From contig OZ245851.1 in the NCBI GenBank assembly GCA_965228975.1, positions 3,410,001-3,474,000 on the forward strand: DNA of 64,000 bases, given 5' to 3'. Each line of letters starts with the position of its first letter. Within the stretch, counting starts at the first letter, position 1. Shown here piece after piece: positions 27,340-35,454 of this stretch. Origin of the DNA: JAJFJD01 sp965228975 (GTDB taxonomy: Bacteria > Pseudomonadota > Alphaproteobacteria > UBA8366). The position numbers and the translations under genes were made by a program. Under the pieces are notes generated by a model, which was not told where the DNA came from, made no database searches, and saw only the letters and a list, made by a program, of their open reading frames with translations.

Positions 27340-27760
27340 CGTTCGACCTCGCATAGAGTTCCAAGTCATGTCGGGCAGGGTCTACGAAGCGCATCTGGCC
27401 CTCCCATTCAAAACCAAGCAATCGGGCCCATCGATGGGCCGCTTCAAAATCGGCACGTACCCACATTTCCGTTCTCCTCGATTTGCGATTAGCGAGAAAC
27501 CGTTCGATCTCCCGGTGGATCTTGAGGAACACAGCGGGACCGCATGCTGACAAGTTAGCCCAAGCCAGGTCGGTTCCCTCATACATCGGGATCAATCCCG
27601 CGCAGCCAACCACCCGGTCGGTGATCGCCGTGAAGGCCAGGTCGTTCGCCAACGCCATGTGATTGCCGAACTCGACGAAGGCATGGGCGTCGATCTGCGA
27701 CGGTTGATGTTCCAGCACCTCTAGATGCCACGTCTCGAACGGCACGATCGCGAACGTCAT
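27332..27760 (-). CDS. gp13-like internal protein with GNAT-like fold
   Basis: 142 residues. Segments such as TFAIVPFETWHLEVLEHQPS, AFTAITDRVVGCAGLIPMYE and RKSRRTEMWVRADFEAAHRW with LGFEWEGQMRFVDP resemble a small GNAT acetyltransferase fold, as commonly found between tail tubular protein B and gp14 in alphaproteobacterial T7-like phages. The ATG overlaps the stop of the tail tubular protein B gene (27757-27760). Whether it acetylates anything or is purely structural is not known. Confidence 0.7.
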   Translation of the reverse strand: MTFAIVPFETWHLEVLEHQPSQIDAHAFVEFGNHMALANDLAFTAITDRVVGCAGLIPMYEGTDLAWANLSACGPAVFLKIHREIERFLANRKSRRTEMWVRADFEAAHRWARLLGFEWEGQMRFVDPARHDLELYARSNDG

Positions 27761-29832
27761 CGGTCCTGCGTCAGCACTTGCGGATAGATGCCGATGAGCG
27801 TGCACGGGAACGGCCCGACCGGCGCCAGCGTGATGCGCGCTTCCCGGTCGTACCCCGACGGCCAGGGAATGCGGCTGTCCCCGGTGAACAACGGATCGGG
27901 CTGCCCCATCGGGGTCGATGGATCGCGGAACATCAACTCTGGCAGCGGATCGAGGTTGTCGGAATCCGGCCCCGCCACGACCCCGCGCGACCGATGAAAT
28001 CTGATCGTGCAATGGGTGATCCGCTTCGTTTTCCCTTGTGCGGTCCCGTCCGCGGACCCAGCCTCCAGGTTGAGCGTCTGGATTTCCGACAAGCCGTCGT
28101 ACGGCAGGCCGACATGTACCTTCGACGCGGCGCGGTCCAACGTGATCGCGCCGCCGCTCACCGTCCGGTTTGGGTGCGACGCGCCGTCCGCCAGGACCTG
28201 AACCGTCTCCCCTTCCAAATGACCGAGATTGGATACCGCTGTCTCTGGCGGATCGAACGTCCCAGTCAGTCCTGCATCGACATAGAATGCGTCGGTCTGG
28301 TCCTCATCGTCGGATAGGGGTCGTTCGAGATATTCGATATGGCGTTTCACCGCCCCGTCGATATGCCGCTGCACCACGAGCCACAGCTCGTCCCGCGTTC
28401 CGTCCGACGAGGGGATCACCGCGACGCTCTCCACCCGTGCCTGTGCGCCGCCGGCATCGGACCGGCCGCCGAGGACATGGCGGTGCCAGCCGACCACGTC
28501 CTGTTCCCGCCGGTAGGTCATGCCGAGCAGCGTACCGTCCGCGCGCACGACCCAGACGACCGAATCCGGCTCTTTCTGATAGGCCATCTCGACGATGCCG
28601 CCCGCGGTGATGTGCTCGGCCAGCTCGGTCATGTCGGCCGCGCGGAAGCCGTCCGCCTCGAAGGAAAATGCCTGTTCCATCAGTTTCCGCGCCGCGCGCT
28701 GCAAGAACAGGATGGCATTCCCCGCCTTGATCGGCGCTACGTCGGCGCTGCCGAACACGGTGGAGCGTTTCGCCTGCGGCGGGTTCTCCGCGTCCATCGC
28801 CTCGTTCAGGTTCGACGGGCGCAACGGCCACTCGCCCCCGACCGTGCCGACCATCAACGCCTTCTCGTCGTCCTGCAGCCAGCGGATCACGTTCACGTTG
28901 TCCGCGTTCATGGTGAAGGCGAGCCCGTTGTCGGAGACGACGGTGCCATCGGTCTCGGTCGGCGCAAAATTTTCGAAGTCGCCGGTTCGCGACAAATCGA
29001 GCCGTTGCGGAAAGGACGGTGCGCCGCCAAGCGCAAGGCGGTCCTCGAAGAAGGTGCCGACCGCCGGATAGCCCGTCCGTTCCGACCAGACGCCGAGCCG
29101 CCAATCCGCCGTCGCTATCATCCCGTTCAACGTGCCCTTCACCTCCGCCGTCACGACGGTCGTCGAGGTCACACCGGTGATCTTCACCCAGCCCCACTGG
29201 CCGCCATGCTTCAGCCGCACCAGCCGCCCGACGTCTTCGCTCGCCGCGAAGCCAGCATCGCCATTGATGCCGGTGACTGCCGATGCAGTGATCGTCACCG
29301 TGCCCGTGGTCGCCGACGGCGTCAGGGTGGTGGGCGTGTTGTTGCCAAGCAGATACGGCCCGTCCTGCGGATCGATCGGCTCGACCGACCAATCGACATG
29401 GCTGCTGCGCGACAGCTTGCGCGGCAGGTGCGCCGGATGGATCAGGTAGAGCACGTCCGCCGACTGGATGAAGCGCAGCCGGGGCAGCTCCGACGCCGTG
29501 TAGGGCGAGACAACCTCGACCGGCACGGTCGCCGGATTCTCGATCCGCCCGTTGTTGCGATAGAAGCGGAAGTACTGGTCGCCCGCCTCGATGATATAGG
29601 CCTGCTCCACGTTGAACTCGAACGGCAGCAGCCTCACCGCATCGGCGCTGTCCTTCACCGCCTCGACGAAGCGCGTGCCCGGCCGCCGCACGGCGGGGCC
29701 TTGCACCTTGGGAAAGAAGTTGCGCATGCGCCGCAGCGCCGAAAAATACTTCGACAGGTCCTGCCGCCCTTCCAACAACGGCGACCACTCGCCCGCGTTG
29801 AACGACGTAAAAGCCGGGGATGCTTTAGGCAT
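27757..29832 (-). CDS. Tail tubular protein B (T7 gp12-like nozzle)
   Basis: 691 residues, all-beta in appearance. The start (MPKASPAFTSFNAGEWSPLL, then EGRQDLSKYFSALRRMRNFF with RRPGTRFVEA) is diagnostic for podoviral nozzle proteins, and the middle has WLQDDEKALMVGTVGGEWPL and a VVWVVRADGTLLGMTYRREQ repeat. It caps the tail tube and carries fibres. It is preceded by a terminator at 29857-29879 and is translationally coupled to the gp13-like gene. It is strongly GC-rich, unlike the toxin and immunity genes just upstream. Confidence 0.88.
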   Translation of the reverse strand: MPKASPAFTSFNAGEWSPLLEGRQDLSKYFSALRRMRNFFPKVQGPAVRRPGTRFVEAVKDSADAVRLLPFEFNVEQAYIIEAGDQYFRFYRNNGRIENPATVPVEVVSPYTASELPRLRFIQSADVLYLIHPAHLPRKLSRSSHVDWSVEPIDPQDGPYLLGNNTPTTLTPSATTGTVTITASAVTGINGDAGFAASEDVGRLVRLKHGGQWGWVKITGVTSTTVVTAEVKGTLNGMIATADWRLGVWSERTGYPAVGTFFEDRLALGGAPSFPQRLDLSRTGDFENFAPTETDGTVVSDNGLAFTMNADNVNVIRWLQDDEKALMVGTVGGEWPLRPSNLNEAMDAENPPQAKRSTVFGSADVAPIKAGNAILFLQRAARKLMEQAFSFEADGFRAADMTELAEHITAGGIVEMAYQKEPDSVVWVVRADGTLLGMTYRREQDVVGWHRHVLGGRSDAGGAQARVESVAVIPSSDGTRDELWLVVQRHIDGAVKRHIEYLERPLSDDEDQTDAFYVDAGLTGTFDPPETAVSNLGHLEGETVQVLADGASHPNRTVSGGAITLDRAASKVHVGLPYDGLSEIQTLNLEAGSADGTAQGKTKRITHCTIRFHRSRGVVAGPDSDNLDPLPELMFRDPSTPMGQPDPLFTGDSRIPWPSGYDREARITLAPVGPFPCTLIGIYPQVLTQDR

Positions 29833-29856
29833 GGAAACTCCATTGGTGAAGACAAC

Positions 29857-29879
29857 AAAAAAAACCGCCCGGCGGGCGG
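29857..29879 (-). terminator. Rho-independent terminator between immunity gene and tail tubular protein B
   Basis: On the minus strand CCGCCC-GCC-GGGCGG followed by eight T. The stem is the same as in the terminator at 32163-32183. It separates the toxin/immunity cassette (30217, 29920) from the GC-rich tail gene. Confidence 0.8.
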
Positions 29880-29919
29880 ATTGAAATACGTTGATGAAAT
29901 TTGATTACAGAACGCGTCG

Positions 29920-30189
29920 TCAGTTCTCGAATACTCCTATTACAAGCAGACGCGCCAACCAATTCCAATCCGGTTGATCTGGTATCTCAATATCCAAGTC
30001 TTCTAGATTCGGGAACCGCGAAGAAAAACCGAGTTTTCGGGCGGTGACGCGGAGAAACTCTATCTGTAATCGCTCGTTTGCTTCATCGTCTTCCAAAATT
30101 TCTTTTTCTATTGCATTAAGAAAATTCTGAAAATCTTGGAAAGTGACAACGCTTTTCGCTAGGTCTTCGATTTCAACATCTTTGTCCAT
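29920..30189 (-). CDS. Small acidic protein, probable immunity to the toxin gene upstream
   Basis: 89 residues, acidic and helical (MDKDVEIEDLAKSVVTFQDF, EKEILEDDEANERLQIEFLR), ending in PDQPDWNWLARLLVIGVFEN. There is no signal peptide or membrane helix, so it is cytosolic. I do not recognise the family. It lies 27 bases downstream of the toxin-like gene 30217-31020 on the same strand and has visibly AT-richer DNA than the phage core. Small acidic proteins directly after a polymorphic toxin gene are usually its immunity protein. Confidence 0.6.
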   Translation of the reverse strand: MDKDVEIEDLAKSVVTFQDFQNFLNAIEKEILEDDEANERLQIEFLRVTARKLGFSSRFPNLEDLDIEIPDQPDWNWLARLLVIGVFEN

Positions 30190-30216
30190 TAGAACTTGCT
30201 CCTAACCAGCTATCTC

Positions 30217-31020
30217 TCACTCAAGTTCGTCAGTAATTTCGTTTCGAATGAACCCACCGTTGTCGTTTCGCTGCGACGCGCCCCGGATCAATTTTTGTTT
30301 TGTATTCGAGAGATCACCGAAAGATATCTTTACGTAAGGAACATCCACCTCAACGCGCCGAAAACTAATCAAACGACGGCGATCCACGCTATATACTTGT
30401 CCTTGCCACTCAACAAGATGAATTGGCGGAACGGTCTTTGGATCAACCCGACCACTCTTGAGTCCTTCAACCAAGAAACTAATCCTACGGCTTTCTGGAA
30501 CACCCGGAACAACTTCTCGGCTGAACATTTCATCAAATCCCGATTGGCTCGTCCGTATCCGTTGCGGGTCGATACGACCTTCCGACGGCAACACCCGAAA
30601 CTCATCCACCGTGAGGAAGTTTCGATCCACCTTGAATCCGGGGCCTTTCGGCAGGTCACGCAGAGCGGTGGTTTTGCTCTTGCTTGCACTACTCCCGGTC
30701 GGACCAGTGTCCGAGGCGAGCACGTTGCTCGCGCCCGTCCTACCCTTTGTGCCGATTTGGGCAGCCCGCACACCGGCGGATATCGCCAGGAAGTCGCGGG
30801 CGAAGCCGGCGGGCGCGCCGTCTTCCGCCCCTTCCGCCTGCTGCAGCGCCGAGACGCCGTCGCGCCAGGCTTCGGCGACGGTCAGGCCACGGGCGATGCC
30901 GTCGTCCCGCGCCCGGAGCGTGCGGATGCCGTCCGCCTGCGCCGGGGGCAACGGCCCGAAAGGATCCTCCGCTGCCCGCGCCGCCGAGACATCGCCCGGC
31001 AGGATCGGAATACGCGGCAT
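30217..31020 (-). CDS. Toxin-like protein: internal-virion N-terminus fused to a ParB-like C-terminal domain
   Basis: 267 residues. Residues 1-~76 are almost the same as the start of the 826-residue internal virion protein gene (MPRIPILPGDVSAARAAEDP, then AQADGIRTLRARDDGIARGL); after that the two diverge. The C-terminal ~150 residues are unrelated and AT-richer: GPGFKVDRNFLTVDEFRVLP, then HLVEWQGQVYSVDRRRLISF and VEVDVPYVKISFGDLS, which resembles ParB-like domains in polymorphic toxins (an xDxRRLxxFR pattern). So this is a truncated carrier with its own tip. Its start overlaps the stop of tail tubular protein A (TGATG). The gene following it is a likely immunity gene. Confidence 0.65.
   Translation of the reverse strand: MPRIPILPGDVSAARAAEDPFGPLPPAQADGIRTLRARDDGIARGLTVAEAWRDGVSALQQAEGAEDGAPAGFARDFLAISAGVRAAQIGTKGRTGASNVLASDTGPTGSSASKSKTTALRDLPKGPGFKVDRNFLTVDEFRVLPSEGRIDPQRIRTSQSGFDEMFSREVVPGVPESRRISFLVEGLKSGRVDPKTVPPIHLVEWQGQVYSVDRRRLISFRRVEVDVPYVKISFGDLSNTKQKLIRGASQRNDNGGFIRNEITDELE
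30793..31020. repeat. 228-bp direct repeat, copy 1 (toxin cassette end)
   Basis: This segment, the first 76 codons of the toxin-like gene, matches 35091-35318, the first 76 codons of the internal virion protein gene, in the same orientation. By eye I count about 17 differences in 228 bases, about 92-93% identity. Just left of it the two sequences part abruptly. It is a ready site for homologous exchange of the C-terminal part of the virion protein. Confidence 0.9.
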
Positions 31021-31577
31021 CAGTTCCGCGCGTCCAGCCAGGAGCTGCCAGTGAGCCGCCGGGCCGAGCCTTCCTGGGCGTCGGCGCGGCGGGCGCGGGC
31101 GAGCAGGTCGAGATACTGCCGCTCGGCCATCTCCTTCTTCGTGTTCGACTGGGTCAGCACCTCGGCCAGTTCGGCCGCCAGCCGCGCGGCCAGCGCCTCG
31201 ACCAGCAGCAGGTCGTATTGCGCCGGATCCGTCTCCTGCCGCACGTAGAGGATGTCCAGCGGCGCGCTGGCGTCGCTCAACACCCGGCGCCCTTCCACCT
31301 GCCAATCGTCGGTGGTGTCGGCCTCGACCACGCGCAGGCAGTCCACCGGCAGTTGGAACTGGTTGGCGAAGCCCCAGGCCGGCGCGTCCGACAGTTTGGG
31401 CAGGGACGCCCGCGCCATCACGCTGTTCCACGGATGGTCGCGGAACACGGCGTCCCGCACCAGGTCGAAGGCGCGCTTGCATTCGCGCGCCGCCTTCACG
31501 TCGTCGTCGAGCGAGGTGATCTTGCGCTCGCCCAGCTTCTGAAGCCCGCGATTGCAGATATCCACGGTGGAGACCAT
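31020..31577 (-). CDS. Tail tubular protein A (T7 gp11-like)
   Basis: 185 residues. The start MVSTVDICNRGLQKLGERKI and segments CKRAFDLVRDAVFRDHPWN, WGFANQFQLPVDCLRVVE and LLLVEALAARLAAELAEVLT are diagnostic of podoviral tail tubular protein A, the ring between portal and nozzle. In many relatives the nozzle gene follows directly; here a toxin/immunity cassette and a terminator separate them. The stop overlaps the toxin start. Confidence 0.87.
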   Translation of the reverse strand: MVSTVDICNRGLQKLGERKITSLDDDVKAARECKRAFDLVRDAVFRDHPWNSVMARASLPKLSDAPAWGFANQFQLPVDCLRVVEADTTDDWQVEGRRVLSDASAPLDILYVRQETDPAQYDLLLVEALAARLAAELAEVLTQSNTKKEMAERQYLDLLARARRADAQEGSARRLTGSSWLDARN

Positions 31578-31641
31578 AAGGCCCTCTCTTCGTTTAGGGG
31601 TCAGGGAGCGTCAGGAAGGGGCCGCCAATGCCCCGGCGCGC

Positions 31642-31833
31642 CTATGCGGGCGGGTAGTCGTGTTCGAGGATGTAGCGGGACAGGCGGTCAAGCAGCAGCA
31701 CCACGTCTTCCCGGGTCATCCCCGCGGCAAGGTCGATGGTGAGTTCCATGCTGTCGGTCGTGGCCGCGCCGACGCCTTCGGTGATCTGGTCCTGCCCCTC
31801 CCCTTGGGAGATGCCGTAAAGCCGTGTCGCCAT
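31642..31833 (-). CDS. Small conserved phage protein upstream of tail tubular protein A
   Basis: 63 residues: MATRLYGISQGEGQDQITEG, then GAATTDSMELTIDLAAGMTR and LLLDRLSRYILEHDYPP. Short proteins starting M-x-x-RLYGIS-x-GE and with an internal VELTIDLA-like strand are common before tail tubular protein A in similar phages; the function is unknown. AAGGAGGA about 5 bases ahead of the ATG is a strong ribosome-binding site. The longer frame that starts at 32070 is not supported. Confidence 0.7.
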   Translation of the reverse strand: MATRLYGISQGEGQDQITEGVGAATTDSMELTIDLAAGMTREDVVLLLDRLSRYILEHDYPPA

Positions 31834-31944
31834 GATGTCCTCCTTGGCTGACGAGTGAAGTTGCAATGGGTGATGGAAAGGCCGCGCCGTCCCGCACACA
31901 CGGGCGCGCCTGCGCGATGCCCGGCAATGCGCTATCCTCGCGCC

Positions 31945-32142
31945 ATGCATGACTGGCACGGCTTCGCGGTTTGGCTCGGCATTCTGTTCGTGATCGTCCC
32001 GGCGCTCGCCGGGAGCGTGGCGGGCTTCGTGCTCTACCGCCGCAAACGCGGCGGCGGCGCAGGCCTGCAAGGACTGATCGCCGGCGCGGTCATCGGGGCC
32101 GCCGCCGGCGCGGGGATCGCGGTGCTACTGTTGCGGTTTTGA
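31945..32142 (+). CDS. Small two-helix membrane protein
   Basis: 65 residues on the plus strand: MHDWHGFAVWLGILFVIVPA starts a first membrane helix, then YRRKRGGGAGLQG, then a glycine-zipper second helix (LIAGAVIGAAAGAGIAVLLL). It lies between minus-strand genes and ends just before a terminator read in the other direction. No family is recognised. A holin or small cargo protein is possible; given its size it could also be fortuitous. Confidence 0.45.
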   Translation: MHDWHGFAVWLGILFVIVPALAGSVAGFVLYRRKRGGGAGLQGLIAGAVIGAAAGAGIAVLLLRF

Positions 32143-32162
32143 AGGGCAAGGCCTCCCGCAAC

Positions 32163-32183
32163 AAAAAACCGCCCGGCGGGCGG
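32163..32183 (-). terminator. Rho-independent terminator upstream of the tail block
   Basis: On the minus strand CCGCCC-GCC-GGGCGG followed by TTTTTT, the same stem as at 29857-29879. It would end minus-strand transcripts coming from the internal virion protein gene and antisense to the probable immunity gene at 32382. Confidence 0.8.
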
Positions 32184-32227
32184 CGCACAATCTCTTCAGC
32201 GTTGTGGCGAGTTCACGGCAACTCAAC

Positions 32228-32256
32228 TTGAATATTTGAATCAAACGATCAATATA
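32228..32256 (+). promoter_or_regulatory. Possible promoter of the plus-strand immunity gene
   Basis: TTGAAT at 32228-32233, a 17-base spacer and AATATA at 32251-32256, in a locally AT-rich stretch about 125 bases before the start at 32382. It would let the probable immunity gene be expressed independently of the late phage operon. Weak match only. Confidence 0.3.
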
Positions 32257-32381
32257 CGGAGAGGCGCGCCCTGGCCGTTTCGGACGTTCAGGGCGAGGCT
32301 TGTACATCGTCCCCTGGGGTGCGCCGCCGTTCCTGTACAGTTCGAGTTATTATTAAGAATCCCTTGGACACGAGCGACACG

Positions 32382-32822
32382 ATGACCGGTTCGGAACCGC
32401 CCGAAGAACCAAAATTCCCGCAACTGTTTGAAAGCGGCCGGAAGGAGCAAGCCGGCGCGCGGGATTTACTTCTATGGATCGAAGAATGCTATCTCCAAGC
32501 GGTCAATTACGACGACCCCTGCGCGGGGCCGGATCAAATCGAAGACATGATCGCCACGGAGTATGAGGACACAGACGACCAAGTTAGTTTTGCCGAACTC
32601 GGCCCAAAACCTGGGGTCGTTGCAAACCGATATCTGGCGAAAAGCGCCGGGCAATTCGGGAACTGGAAAGTCGTTATGCGACGAAATGATAAAGGGCGAA
32701 TGAAAACACCTTGGTCGTACGAATTCGAAACAATCGAAGGGGATATAGAGGGTTTTTGCCGGTACATTACAGAACGCCGTGTCACCTATGCATTGCGCAA
32801 CATGGCTCCGCTTCGGATTTGA
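32382..32822 (+). CDS. Probable immunity protein, convergent with the internal virion protein/nuclease
   Basis: 146 residues from ATG 32382 (an upstream frame start at 32319 is possible). The protein is acidic and soluble: PKFPQLFESGRKEQAGARDL, WIEECYLQAVNYDDPCAGPD, then WSYEFETIEGDIEGFCRYIT. There is no signal peptide, in keeping with a cytosolic partner. It lies tail to tail with the nuclease-bearing internal virion protein gene, 15 bases apart, and is AT-richer than phage core genes. I do not recognise the family; the role is inferred from position and composition. Confidence 0.5.
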   Translation: MTGSEPPEEPKFPQLFESGRKEQAGARDLLLWIEECYLQAVNYDDPCAGPDQIEDMIATEYEDTDDQVSFAELGPKPGVVANRYLAKSAGQFGNWKVVMRRNDKGRMKTPWSYEFETIEGDIEGFCRYITERRVTYALRNMAPLRI

Positions 32823-32837
32823 GGCGATGGCAAGCCG

Positions 32838-35318
32838 TCATTGCTTCGCCCGCTTCTTGAAGAATAGCGGCCCATTTATTTTTTTGAGATTAACCGGAAC
32901 GTTCGTTTTGCGTTCGTCACCCAATGAATAGCCGGTCAGCAACCAGGTATCCTCTTTTCTTCCACCATTTTCTCGGCGAAAGAGTCTGAGAACCGCGCGA
33001 TGTCCATTGTGTTCCAAAACCATAGTGCCGCCCTTCGGTGTTGGGGTCTTTGCTCGTGCAATGGTCTCGATCGCACCTTCAAGCGCTTCGACGCCATGTT
33101 TCGCTATGATTTTGCTTATGCCATGGCCAAGAATTTGATCCTCACGTTTTCCGGAAGGACCCATTACCTTTTTGACCGCAACTTCCCCCCAATAAAGGCT
33201 GATCGATCCGCCGACATCAGGCCGGTGCATCGCGCCGCGGATCACGCCTTTGCCGCCCCGCAACGCGTTCTCGATGACAAGGTCGACCGCGGCCAAGCCG
33301 CGGCGCACATTCTCGGCCGGCTTGCGCGACGGAAACTTCGTGGTCTTGAAAGCATCATCCGGCGTCGCATTAAACGCGCCGTCAGGTTGACCTTGCCGCT
33401 TCCTGTTCTTGACGTGTTTGACAATTTCAGGATCGAGATCACCCGGCGTCCGGTCAAACCTTTCGAAAATACCAAGTTTGCGGAGTTGTCGATTCTCCGC
33501 GAGTTGCAACAGCGGCTTCAGCCGACGGGCCGCCGCACCACCCGCCACTTCAGCGCCGACCAAAAACACCGCCGCTCTCAACGCCTCGATCAGGCCGTCA
33601 TCGTCGTCATCCTCAATGGCCCGGATCGCCTTTTGGATTTCGGCGGCGATTTCAACCCCAGCAATTAGCTCGCCTGTGCCCGGCAATAGCTGGAGAACGG
33701 CGGCCAACTCCTCCGACATCTCGGTTTCGCTGAGATCGCCCACGCCGCCCGGACCGGGATCGATGAAAGGCTCCTCTTGGGGCTCGGGAACGGGGGGCAG
33801 TTCGCCGTCTTCCTGGCGCTCGAGCGCCGCAATCGTTTCATCGTCGAGGACTGGTGCCGGCTCTGCGTCGAGAGCCGCTCGATCCAGGGCAGGGTCTTCT
33901 TGGACCGATGGATCATCACCCTCCTCCTCGATGCCATCGCCTTCGTCACTATTAGCAGCAGTAACCGTCAGATCATCTTCTTCGGAACCGCCCACCAGGC
34001 TATCGTCTTCAAAGGCGCTGTTGATCGCCACTTCACCGACGGGGAGCGTACTCCCGGCCGAGTCTTCTTCGTTCATTCTCATGTCGGCGAGTTCGATTGC
34101 CCGGTCGGCGGCCACACCAAGGTCGGCGAATTCCGCGATGGATGCGGCGCGGCCACGGTCCTCAGACGGAATTGCGCCAGGGTCAGATCCGACCATCCCG
34201 TCGATCTCCGTGATCGCCCGCGCGCCCTGCACCACGGTCTCGGGGTCGCGGGACAGCAGCATGCCGCGGTATTTCTTGGCGAGGCCCGTTGGCAACACGC
34301 CGATCCGGCGCACCAGGTCCAACTCCGCCGCTTGTTGCTGCGCCGGGTCGTCGACGGCGTAGGCTTCCGACACGTCCTCCCAATAGGCGTCCGCCGCCTG
34401 CCGGTCTTCCGCGTCGGCGGGGTCGAGCGCCGCGCCGCCCGCCACCCGGTCGATGCGCGCTCGGCGTGTCTCCGCGCCCTGCCTTGCTTGGGTTGACTGT
34501 GCTCGCAGGCGATCGGCTTCGCTCTCGCTCAGCCCGCCGTCCGCCAGCGCCGCGTCGATCTCCGCATCGTCCGCCATGCCCTCCGCCGCGCGGCGGGACA
34601 GCGCCTGCCGCCGCCGCTCGCCGTCCAACAGGCGGGCGCGCTGTAGCTTCGTCTCGGCCTCGGTCAGCCGTTGCTGCTTGATCGCCGTCGGCAGCACGTC
34701 GTCGTAGAGGCCGAGCCGCAGCGCCGCCTCCGCTTCCGCCGGGTCGGCCATCAATCCATCCACCGCCGCGGTGGCGAGGCGTGTCCGCATCTCGCTCCGC
34801 ACGGCACTCGCCCGGGCCTCGGGCAGGCCCAGGCCCTCGACCAGTTTGGCGATCCGTCCGTCGGCGCTGTCGAACAGGCCGGGGTCTTCGGCGACGCCGC
34901 CGGCATAGGTCTCCAGCACCTGCATTAGGCCGAGGCGGCGACGCAGCGCGAGACCCGCCGCTTCCGCCGTCACCGCGCGGTCGCCGAGATCGGCGCGCAA
35001 CTCTTGCAAGTCGCCGTCCAGCGCATCGCGCTGGCCCGGCACCGTGGACCGCAGCGCCACCGACCGGCCACGATCCGCTTGTGCAAGAAAGTCGCGGGCG
35101 AAGCCGGCGGGCGCGCCGTCCTCCGCCCCTTCCGCCCGGTGCAGCGCCGCGACGCCGTCGCGCCAGGCTTCGGCCACGGTCAGGCCACGGGTGATGCCGT
35201 CGTCCCGCGCCTGGAGCGCACGGATGCCGTCCGCCTGCGCCGGCGGCAGCGGCCCGAAGGGATCGTTCGCTGCCCGCGCCGCCGACACATCGCCCGGCAA
35301 AATCGGAATACGCGGCAT
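32838..35318 (-). CDS. Large internal virion protein with C-terminal BECR-type nuclease domain
   Basis: 826 residues. The first ~420 are helical and Ala/Arg/Glu-rich (MPRIPILPGDVSAARAANDP, many coiled-coil-like segments), as expected of an ejected internal virion protein. About 440-560 is acidic and proline-rich. Residues ~590-690 contain TGELIAGVEIAAEIQKAIRA and AVFLVGAEVAGGAAARRLKP (hydrophobic). From ~697 to the end, MHRPDVGGSISLYWG, GHGISKIIAKHG, MVLEHNGHRAVLRLF and TWLLTGYSLGD match the phage Barnase-EndoU-ColicinE5/D-RelE-like nuclease families. A related domain ends 43259-44671. Base composition falls toward the C-terminal part, suggesting an exchanged tip. Confidence 0.75.
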   Translation of the reverse strand: MPRIPILPGDVSAARAANDPFGPLPPAQADGIRALQARDDGITRGLTVAEAWRDGVAALHRAEGAEDGAPAGFARDFLAQADRGRSVALRSTVPGQRDALDGDLQELRADLGDRAVTAEAAGLALRRRLGLMQVLETYAGGVAEDPGLFDSADGRIAKLVEGLGLPEARASAVRSEMRTRLATAAVDGLMADPAEAEAALRLGLYDDVLPTAIKQQRLTEAETKLQRARLLDGERRRQALSRRAAEGMADDAEIDAALADGGLSESEADRLRAQSTQARQGAETRRARIDRVAGGAALDPADAEDRQAADAYWEDVSEAYAVDDPAQQQAAELDLVRRIGVLPTGLAKKYRGMLLSRDPETVVQGARAITEIDGMVGSDPGAIPSEDRGRAASIAEFADLGVAADRAIELADMRMNEEDSAGSTLPVGEVAINSAFEDDSLVGGSEEDDLTVTAANSDEGDGIEEEGDDPSVQEDPALDRAALDAEPAPVLDDETIAALERQEDGELPPVPEPQEEPFIDPGPGGVGDLSETEMSEELAAVLQLLPGTGELIAGVEIAAEIQKAIRAIEDDDDDGLIEALRAAVFLVGAEVAGGAAARRLKPLLQLAENRQLRKLGIFERFDRTPGDLDPEIVKHVKNRKRQGQPDGAFNATPDDAFKTTKFPSRKPAENVRRGLAAVDLVIENALRGGKGVIRGAMHRPDVGGSISLYWGEVAVKKVMGPSGKREDQILGHGISKIIAKHGVEALEGAIETIARAKTPTPKGGTMVLEHNGHRAVLRLFRRENGGRKEDTWLLTGYSLGDERKTNVPVNLKKINGPLFFKKRAKQ
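35091..35318. repeat. 228-bp direct repeat, copy 2 (start of internal virion protein gene)
   Basis: Same orientation and reading frame as 30793-31020, about 92-93% identical by eye. It encodes the first 76 residues, ending PAGFARDFLA, where the two genes diverge. Confidence 0.9.
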
Positions 35319-35370
35319 CAGGAGGCCGCCCCACTAACGAAGAACAGAGCCATCGCAAATCCTTCCGCAT

Positions 35371-35406
35371 AAAAAAAGGCGGGGCGGCAAAACGCGCCGC
35401 CCCGCC
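35371..35406 (-). terminator. Strong terminator downstream of the capsid genes
   Basis: On the minus strand GGCGGGGCGGC-GCGTTTT-GCCGCCCCGCC (11 base pairs) followed by TTTTTTT. It lies after the head protein gene (35455) and before the internal virion protein gene, like the capsid-gene terminator of T7-type phages, and would boost capsid over ejection protein. Confidence 0.85.
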
Positions 35407-35454
35407 ACAGGTCAGGGAGAGAAACAAAAAACGCGGCCCGGAAGCCGCGACGGG

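Noticed and set aside
28304..29904. Long open frames on both strands over the tail tubular protein B gene (494 and 521 codons)
   Set aside because: They lie in very GC-rich coding DNA and have Arg/Gly/Ala/Pro-rich shadow composition with no motif; the gp12-like gene explains the region.
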